Assembly (NCBI GenBank): GCA_963930645.1
Contig: OZ005662.1
Span: 73,987,341-74,051,340, forward strand
DNA length: 64,000 nt
From: Salticus scenicus
Taxonomy: Eukaryota; Arthropoda; Arachnida; Araneae; Salticidae
Reading direction: 5' to 3'
Shown: piece after piece, positions 56,906-64,000 of the stretch
Layout: the number at the start of each line of letters is the position of its first letter
Position numbering within the stretch: the stretch's first letter is position 1
Notes under the pieces: model-generated
Database searches by the model: none
The model's input: the letters and a program-made list of their open reading frames with translations, nothing else
What the model was told of the DNA's origin: nothing
Program-made: the position numbers and the translations under genes

Positions 56906-56916
56906 TTAATTGTGTA

Positions 56917-57493
56917 CACCCCGCGACAAAAAGATAGGTACAAAGGGTTTTTTCTTTGATTTTTCATAAAATAATATTATCTAAATTGTGCTTATCATTT
57001 ATTATTATCATAAAATGACACTATTCCTGGACTAATTTTTATTTTAAGACTAATTTAGAAAAATTTTAAGCTAATTTAAGACTACACACCGCGACAAAAA
57101 GATAGGAACAAAGGTTTTTTTTTTTTTTTTTTAAATTTTTGAATATGATTATTTTGAATATGAATATTTTGAATATGATTCAAATATTTAATATGTTTTC
57201 GATATGATAATATTTTAATGTGATAATAAATGATCAGCACAATTTAGATAACGTTATTTTATGAAAAAAAAAAAAAAAAACCTTTTGTTCCTATCTTTTT
57301 CTCCCGGAGTGTAGTATAAAATTAGAAAAATATTAGTCTTAAAACTTTTCTAAATTAGTCTTAAAACAAAAATTAGTCCGTTAATAGTTTTATTTTATGC
57401 TGATAATAATAAATGATAAGCACAATTTAGATAGTGTTATTTTATGAAAAATAAAAAAAAACCCCTTTGTACCTATCTTTTTTTCGCGGGGTG
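56917..57493. mobile_element. TA-flanked foldback, CACCCCGCGA family, outer copy
   Basis: CACCCCGCGACAAAAAGATA at 56917 and its complement ...TTTTTTTCGCGGGGTG at 57493, TA on both sides (56915-56916, 57494-57495). Arms share 'gataagcacaatttagata' and 'gactaatttagaaaa' words inverted. Copy A shows 'tgtaatcgtttgtg' uninterrupted. Contains a second element of the same family at 57085. Confidence 0.88.
57085..57311. mobile_element. Same-family element nested within the outer copy
   Basis: CACACCGCGACAAAAAGATA at 57085 and ...TATCTTTTTCTCCCGGAGTG at 57311, TA on both sides (57083-57084, 57312-57313). 227 bp and lacking most of the middle of the outer copy. A self-insertion of one family. Confidence 0.8.
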
Positions 57494-58430
57494 TAATTGT
57501 TTGTGAAATTTGTCTATGTTAATTTTAATTGTTTATTTGCCATTTAAATAGGTTTAAAAATGAGAGGATCAAATCTAGTCATAAATGAATAACCTATTGC
57601 TCATTCCTAATTATGGCAAATATCCAGTAAAGAGCATGTAATGAAACCACACTATCTTTTCAGAGATAAAATAAATGTATTCTGCTTCATACAAAAATAT
57701 CTGTGCATAGTTAAAATATACACAGGATGGGCTGATGAGCGGCTTACATGATGATGGACTGATGTCTCTGACATGGTTTAAACTTTAACATTGCATCAAA
57801 CATGCAGCGTATGAGAGAACTATTTAAACTAAATAGTTTGTTAGCGTGAAAAGTTTTGTGTAATAAAAGAAAAATTAACACTATCTCTCAGACGTTGCTT
57901 CATTTTTCGTAATATTTTTTTAACATAAAGTTTTCTTCATAAACAATTACCTCGATCTCAAGACTCAACATCTATTGACTTCTTCTTGTGTAAAGGACAA
58001 AGTGTATAAAAATTATACAATGAGTAACCAGACTTGACGTTGTGCAAAAAATTAAATATTCAACCAATCTTAAAAAGGCCAATTTAAAAATATTAAACTC
58101 AAACTGCAATTTCGGTAGCGTAAAGCGTATCGTCATCAGTGAAAAAGGACGAGGTGGATTATTGCTGATATACATAGATAGGAAAGCGAATTTTACAATC
58201 GGAATAGCAAGGAATAGGGATTTAAGAAAGTGGAGGTCTTAGCCAATACGAATTCGGGAAGTAGAAAGATAAGGAAAAATCAAGAACACGTGGATTGTAA
58301 GTAATATTTCAAACAATAGGAGAGAGGGTGCACAGCAAGATCGCAATTCATGACACTTTTATGATTTTTATAGACATGAAAGCTTCTAGAAAATAGAGTT
58401 TCTGTAAGTATTCAGATTTACATGCCATGC

Positions 58431-58610
58431 AGTAAGTGTAAAATATATGAATTGCCTGGGTTTGAAATTAAAATGCTAATTGAAAGCACGGATAAAACAT
58501 ATAATCCAGTCTTTTACAAAATAAATACTGAAAACAACAAAAGTGAATTGGATTACCGTTTACATGTAATCCCAGTTATAAAAACCGCACCTATTAAGTT
58601 ATTGCAGTGA
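58431..58610 (+). other. Open frame conserved in position with 35345-35522
   Basis: 62-codon frame MPCSKCKIYELPGFEIKMLI ... KTYNPVFYKINTENN ... VIKTAPIKLLQ. Partner and assessment given at 35345-35522. In copy A the homologous downstream codons (APMKIL) come after a stop, so the frame ends differ. Confidence 0.35.
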
Positions 58611-58624
58611 ATTGAAAATATATA

Positions 58625-60207
58625 TAGTACCCGCCGCTTATTACAATCACATTCGTCCTGAGCCAAAATGATTTTCTTATGCTGCTAATTTTTATATCCG
58701 GCGAACATTCCTGCACACAAGGAAAAACGTATTACTTTCCTGAATTTGGAAGGAAATTTGAAACAGTAATGAATAATGAAATTAACAAACAATATTAATT
58801 AATTTTTTAACTGTACCTTCAGTATAATAATTTAAACAAATCCCGATTTCCGATGCGTTTTTCTTTGAGGAAAATCATCATTACTTTGCCGGAAGTTCAC
58901 GTTTTTCATTTAAATTTAAAATCCTTACAATTAAACTTCTTGCTTCTTAGTTATTCCAAAATAACAAGTCTTTTAATAATTAAAAATAATCTGGTGTGTC
59001 ATTCACACGACTTTCTCTCACCCTGAAATTTAATACTATAAATACAGGTTAGAGATTAAGAGGTAAGATAAGGAGTACTGTTATGTAAACCTACGTTAAA
59101 CAATTCAAATTAGGCTTCGGAAGAGTTTTATAGGACAATTAGTTCTGTGTGAGGGAGGCTGCCGCCCCCCTCATCCCCCGTTTCATTAATGCACCTACAT
59201 TAATATAGAATTTAATTCGGTTATTAAAAAATAATTCTGTTTTTAAAAATCGATGGTTCAACCATTCGTTTTAAAGGTATTGGCGAGCTCTTTTAAAAGA
59301 TACCCATCATGAAAATTTACTCCCCTCGAGGTAGGACCCCCCCAGGGGGGGGGGGAGGCGAGGCTCGTACATACACAATGTTTTTTCCCAGTTGTCTATC
59401 TGTATTACAAAAAAAAATATATTCGTGCTATTTGGTTTAGTGCAGTCTGTAGACGTTAAACTCTACTTACCTGCAATTTCCCCATAGACATAATGTGTTT
59501 GAATACTTTCAAGTGTCCCTGTACACGAACAATTTGCTTCATCTCAACGAAAAGCTTACTGTAGCATACACATTTAGAATACCGAATTTGGAATTTCTGC
59601 TACTATTTGTTCTTGAGATACGCTGATAACAGACACACAGACATCCACACAGACAGACACACAGACGGAAAGACACACAGACCATTCGCTAAAAACATGA
59701 TTTTCGTATTCAGGGGACCTTAGAACTTGTAAATATAACAAAAACTCACGTTCGAAAATTCGACCCTAAAACAGTACTTTATCGACCCTATGGGTAAGAG
59801 AAAGTAATTAAAATTAAAATCACCTGCGAATCAAATTAAATTTGTAACCCATTATCGCCCTTTGAAGAATATACATTCTTTGAAATTGTTATTGAGACAA
59901 GTGATGGGACGTGTTTAATTTTCAACTATGCTGCAAGTGTAAAATTTTCTACAAAGAGAGATAATTGGGGTATGCTGTGTTTTGTTTTCTTTTTATTAAA
60001 AAAAAAAAAATGTAAATAAATGTTTTTCGTGTATAAATGCATTTTTGCTACTGAAGAGATATTTTTGAGTTTATTAACCGGCGATGCTGGTTTTATTAAG
60101 TGGTAGTTGTAAAATAGTTTGTATTGATTTGATTCCGGTCCTGGTAATTTGATCATATTAAGTGGCTGATTTTGTTAACCAGTGAATTTATTAAGCGGCG
60201 GTTACTG
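58625..60207. mobile_element. TIR element AGTA-CCGCCGCTTA, private to copy B, hosting family A
   Basis: Left end tagtacccgccgcttatta (58625) and right end ttaagcggcggttactg (60207) are inverted copies; TA outside (58623-58624, 60208-60209). Copy A at 35555 reads 'acataTACCTTTTAATCACA' where copy B reads '...TA [element] TAtgtaTCCTTTAATTGT'. So the empty site is visible. The interior near the right end repeats 'ttaag(t/c)gg'. CAGTAACCGCCG-like termini with a TA target suggest a pogo/Tc1-type element. A family A copy (58989-59808) lies inside. Confidence 0.8.
58989..59808 (+). repeat. Family A element, near full length, nested
   Basis: Starts ATCTGGTGTGTCATTCACAC then gACTTTCTCTCACCC, then 'aatacaggttagagattaag', 'cctctcgaggt.gg', a G-run (59345-59355), 'gtccctgtacacgaacaat', 'gctgataacagacacacaga', a GACA run, 'attcaggggaccttagaact', 'ttcgaaaattcgacccta', and ends in a hairpin ACTTT-TC-ACCC tat GGGT-GA-AAAGT (59776-59805) then aatt. 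Non-coding, 820 bp. Only here is the order of all blocks undisturbed. Confidence 0.85.
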
Positions 60208-60264
60208 TATGTATCCTTTAATTGTGTGACTTTCATGTTCAATGCTTTTTCTTGCTTTTTCTAA

Positions 60265-60682
60265 CAAGGAAACATTCAAAACGTGTCGTCTAAAAAAAAA
60301 GAAAAAAAAAATACATGTGATTCTACTCTTCATAAAACACCAGGAAGTGAAAAAATTATCGGCTGAAATGAATTACAGCGACCACAAAAAATTATCAAAA
60401 TTAAGGATATTTGGTGATTTAGCGCTGTTAGGGGTTCAGTTGGCTAGCACCGAGATTGACGTGTACGAAGAGAACCGTGTTTTGTTTCTCCGCCAAGTAC
60501 TCAAAATCAATTGCATAACAATGTGAAACCACCAAATATGCTTAATTTTGATCATTTTTTGTGGTCGCTGTAATTAATTTCAGCCGATAATTTTTTTCAC
60601 TTTCTGGTGTTTTAGGAAGAGTAGAATCACATATATGTTTTTCAATATTTTTTGAAGACGACGCCTTTTGAATGTTTCCTTG
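60265..60682. mobile_element. Harbinger-like foldback MITE, CAAGGAAAC family, copy 2
   Basis: CAAGGAAACATTCAAAACGT ... GAATGTTTCCTTG with TAA on both sides (60262-60264, 60683-60685). Copy A reads 'gctttttctaataagcagca' at the same place (about 35900), confirming an insertion. Core 'gatttagcgctgttaggg' as in copy 1. The 94-codon frame across it (60242-60526) is incidental. Confidence 0.85.
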
Positions 60683-61829
60683 TAAGATCATTATGAAGAA
60701 AATTTGCAACTAATATCATAAGTAGCGTTGTAGTGCGATTCGCACTCTCGTATATCACCTAATTCATAATATGTTCAATTTTAAAATGTGTCAGGGATTT
60801 TTAGTTTACCCTGTATCTTTGTATGTAGCTAGAAAATGTCTTTTTTAATATCATTATTTGCAGTTTATTTCTTTTAAATAATACTTTAAAATCTGTTTTC
60901 ACAGTTAATTAACTACTCCGCATAAGGAATTACGAAAAAAAAAAAAAAATCTGTAATTGCTTAATAATCGTCAATCGCTTAAAAGAGTTGAAATAAAATA
61001 TTTAATAAAATAGATTATGTTTCCAACTTAATAAAGTCTCAAACATAAAATAAAGTACAAAACTTTATCGTATCTATACACTCGATTTATATCTCTATAT
61101 GTATACAGCTTTTGTTTATTTTCATGATAATTTAATTTACAGTACACGCATTCAATAAAACTATTTATTCTCAAATTAATTAATTTCCGGTTAAAATAAA
61201 GTTTGAACTTCCAATTACATTATTTTTTAAATTAAAAATAAATTTTAAATGAATAAACCTTTTTTTTCTCGCTTTGCCTATTTTGAAGGGTTTATGTGCA
61301 ATACATTAATAGTGAATTAAAAAGAGATGTAAAGAAAGCCACCTACCAGACTCGATTTTCTAAAGTTATTATAATTGAATGATTTATTCAAATGCGATAA
61401 ACAGCGAAAAATAATTAGTTTGTAGAGGATGTTAAATAAAAAAAGAATAGAAAGGTATTTAAAAGGAGAATTTTTACAGAGTTAATTTACTTTTTTTTCT
61501 GTCAACGAATAATATAAAATTCTGCTATAAAGTAAACGGCTGTGAATTTATATTTCCCTAGTAATATCATTTCAGCTGTTTAAATAAAATAATTAATTTT
61601 TTTTTTTAAGATAGGCCCATATTTTAAAAGCTAGAGTGAGGGTTGCTCAAATAAAACTTTTGTGTTAACGTTAGAAAAGAGTTAAGCGGACCATGCAATA
61701 TGTAGATAACAATAGATATGTAGATAAAGCTGACAACACAATTTTACTATTATATTCAAAAAATATTATTTAAAAATGATAGATAAGGACCAATAATACG
61801 TTATTTCAAAAGACGCAAATAAAAGAAAC

Positions 61830-62915
61830 AGAATTGGTTAATAAAATTATATGCTGAAAATCTACTTACATATTTGGAATTAAAATTAATAATTTTAATT
61901 TCCCTTATATTTTTCCTATCCCTAAGTTTCATAAAAATCCAATAAAATTTAGAACTGCAACTTCTGCTTATAAAATTTATAATGTAATAAAAAATGATAA
62001 GCTTATAATGTAATCCCAGACAGCACATCACTTCCCCAGGATATCTTCAAGATGTCTTCTGGATGAAAAGACATCCCAGAAACGTCCTTAAGATGTACTG
62101 TGGATAAGTTAAGCCTAACTGTGCTGTTAGGGATAAAAACACTTGACCAAACTAAAAATTCTATTATTCTAAAAATATTTCTGATTTTATTAGTTTTATG
62201 AAAGATGAAAAAAATAATAGTGTTTACGCATGGGATTTTGAAGATTTATTTAACAGTATTAGAATAAATGAGTTTATTGATTTTTTGGAAAATGTTTTCG
62301 TTCAGAAAGTAATTTAATAGATAGTATAGATTATATTAAATATAAAAAACTATATAGTTTGGTTTGAAAGAGAATTATATAAATTGTAAAGGAAAATTTT
62401 ATTCTCTATACAAAAATATGGCTTTCCTCAAGGAGCTGTCTCTAGTAGTTGTTTATCAAATATGTATTTGTCTACCTATAAAAATAAATATAAATTTAAA
62501 ATATAATGATTATGTACAGATATATTAATGACCTAATACAATTTACTACAAATAATAATGACACTGATATAAAATCTGATTTTTATCCATCTTACTTAAA
62601 ACTGATTAGCACTCATTTTAATTCTTTAAAAACTAATTTCTTAGATTTAGATATAAATATTGTTGAAAATGAAACGGTAACTACTATTTTTGATGAAAGA
62701 AGAAATTTTGATTTCAACGTAATAAAATTAACATAATGGACTCTAATTTTAGTAAACTAATATACAGAAATATCATTTTAAACTATCTTAACCGATATAA
62801 AAAATTAATTATAGATAACCAGGTTAAAATTAGAGATATTCAGAGTTTATTTAATGTCGCTATTGATAATGATTATAGTATTGATTTTTTAAATAGCTAC
62901 ATTAAAAATGTTTAA
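61830..62915 (+). pseudogene. Reverse transcriptase pseudogene (LINE- or Penelope-like)
   Basis: Plus-strand pieces: PKFHKNPIKFRT (61921-61956), then a 118-bp MITE, then FISFMKDEKNNSVYAWDFED LFNSI (62180-62260, motif A), GFPQGAVSSSCLSNMYL (62420-62470, motif B), RYINDLI (62518-62538, motif C with Asn for the first Asp of the YxDD box), FLDLDI (62638-62655) and TTIFDERRNFDFNVI. A C-terminal stretch NFSKLIYRNIILNYLNRYKK continues to about 62915. Frame changes near 62290 and 62500 and stops near 62370. Same family as the minus-strand fragment at 63405-63995. Class not certain. Confidence 0.85.
62015..62132. mobile_element. Short MITE (CCCAGACAGCACA) inside the RT pseudogene
   Basis: CCCAGACAGCACA (62015-62027) and TGTGCTGTTAGGG (62120-62132) are inverted with two mismatches. 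118 bp. Interior has 'gatgtcttctgga' and 'aagacatcccaga' words in inverted order. It splits the RT between the PKxHK block and motif A. 'ataatgtaat' occurs twice on the left (61980 and 62005). Confidence 0.75.
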
Positions 62916-63317
62916 AAAAGAAAAAGGAAGAAAGATAATTTTTTTTACACACATATATATCATGAGACCCGACATTGGAACCCGAACGCAGTGATGCTCA
63001 AACGAAGCTTACCGGCGACTCTATTTATATAGCTAACTTAAGATTAAAAGTAATTCAAAACGTCGACAGCTAATATCTCAAAAAACTCGTTCTAATATTT
63101 TCAAAATAGTATTTTATTTTCCGTAAGATCCTACTCTGATATTTCTACATTTCTACATACAGTACATTTTGAAACCTGAAATATTATTTTGAAATTAAAA
63201 AAGCTAGTAGCGTAAAATTTATTTTATCGAAAACGGCTCAGGCGATTTTTTAAAATCTGATATATGATATTAATTGCTTTTATCTCAGGAGACAGATGTT
63301 TTTCGTTCTTCTCACAA

Positions 63318-63365
63318 AACTTATATATATATCTATATCTATCTATATATCTATATATCTATATC

Positions 63366-63402
<37 letters not shown>
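63318..63402. repeat. (TA)n / (TATC)n microsatellite
   Basis: Interspersed 'atctatat' units then about 34 bp of uninterrupted TA, ending at 'atgcgacgga'. The 63-codon frame across it is a Tyr/Ile artefact. Confidence 0.95.
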
Positions 63403-63404
<2 letters not shown>

Positions 63405-63405
<1 letters not shown>

Positions 63406-63995
63406 ACGGATACAAGATCACTCAAACCACAAAGATCAATTATAATGAAAAATTTCTTTATGTAGGAGAAGCTCAGAAAGGTGAAGAAAATAGAAAATAC
63501 AAAATTTTTAGGAAAACCCATTTTAGCAGTGGCTGTGATTAGTTTATTAATATTCTTGTTTTTATATTTTGGAGAGCATAAATTATTAATTCGAAATAAA
63601 TGATTAATAATGATGTTTCTAAATACCGAAAGATACAGACAGGAATTAAAATGTGTAAATAAGTTTACTTTAAATCTAAAATCTTGCCATTTGTCATAGA
63701 TATCTGTGTAAATTTTATTACCATCAAAGATTATTTTTATATCTAAATAGTTAATTCATTAATTAGTTAGAGTATTTTGAGTTAGCTTTAAGTTAGATGG
63801 ATAATTTAAGGAAAAGTCATTTTGTGATTGCTTGTTAAGATAAAATAAAATATTATGATTTACGTAACGATAAAGCCGGACATCATCATAACAAAATTGC
63901 TTTTCCTAATAATAAAGACAGAGATCTGCCAAAATACTGGAGTTACTACCTCCTTGTGGGATTCCTATTTGTTGCAAATATATATTGTTGTTGTG
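63405..63995 (-). pseudogene. Second reverse transcriptase fragment, opposite orientation
   Basis: Minus strand, entering from the window edge: IGIPQGGSNSSILADL (63968-63921, motif B), a stop, then FCYDDVRLYRYVNHNILF (63900-63845, motif C region with YVNH where YxDD is expected, both Asp lost), YPSNLKL (about 63790), YLDIKIIFDGNKIYTDIYDK (about 63745-63685), WQDFRFKVNLF, VFRNIIINHLFRINNLCSP and KMGFPKNF (about 63525). The [FY]LD[LI]xI ... I[FY]D[EK]xxxFxFxV block matches the plus-strand pseudogene at 62638-62730. No long open frame survives, so only the motifs reveal it. The 5' part lies beyond the window. Confidence 0.8.
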
Positions 63996-64000
63996 GAAGA

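Larger units (their letters stand above)
50772..61605 (+). repeat. Segmental duplication, copy B
   Basis: Partner of 29595-37310, same orientation, about 21 kb downstream. It is longer mainly because of seven private insertions (52887-53472, 53932-54345, 55630-56248, 56664-56905, 56917-57493, 58625-60207, 60265-60682). Outside these, matching stretches are roughly 75-85 percent alike by eye, so the event is old. No gene is clearly carried, apart from the paired open frames at 35345 and 58431. Confidence 0.9.

Noticed and set aside
62965..63035. tRNA-like sequence near 'cccgacattggaacccgaac'
   Set aside because: Only a weak B-box resemblance (ggttccaatgtc on the minus strand); no A box at the right distance that I trust.

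Overview
The window is a gene-poor, strongly AT-rich stretch of a eukaryotic nuclear genome, most likely arthropod and possibly a chelicerate. The assignment rests on the repeat content: a mariner transposase relic, many foldback elements flanked by TA, TAA or TTAA, tRNA-derived SINEs, a Penelope-like relic with hammerhead-like motifs, and reverse transcriptase fragments. Long poly(A), poly(T) and (TA)n tracts are everywhere. I see no intact protein-coding gene, no rRNA, no functional tRNA and no CRISPR array. Nearly all open frames are low-complexity or lie inside repeats. One 72-nt segment (15202-15273) looks like it could be an internal exon.

Layout. 1-4 kb: a dispersed non-coding element ('family A') split by a MITE, with its 3' end amplified as five tandem copies of about 308 bp. 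4.8-8.5 kb: TIR elements, including a hAT-like element with a perfect 8-bp duplication nested in an older relic. 8.5-9.8 kb: a dead mariner with a duplicated 5' end. 11.6-14.9 kb: TIR elements, one holding a tRNA-derived SINE. 20.1-23.7 kb: a LINE-like 3' region with internal tandem repeats and two nested insertions. 24.9-29.3 kb: a SINE with a 16-bp target duplication, a 200-bp tandem array, a 0.87-kb Tc1-type foldback and a 27-bp minisatellite.

The main structural feature is an old direct segmental duplication: copy A at about 29.6-37.3 kb and copy B at about 50.8-61.6 kb. Each copy gained its own transposons after duplication, so the other copy serves as the empty site. Between them (37.8-50.3 kb) lie two more family A copies, several foldbacks, a candidate long LTR with a polypurine tract, and a broken copy of a dispersed invertebrate protein family. 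61.8-64.0 kb holds two decayed reverse transcriptase fragments facing opposite ways.

Most specific observations: paired inverted hammerhead-like motifs in a long palindrome (31.8-32.6 kb), terminal hairpins that change compensatorily within family A, and insertion sites resolved by comparing the two duplicated blocks. Family names given from TIR and target-site features are inferences; similarity searches were not possible.
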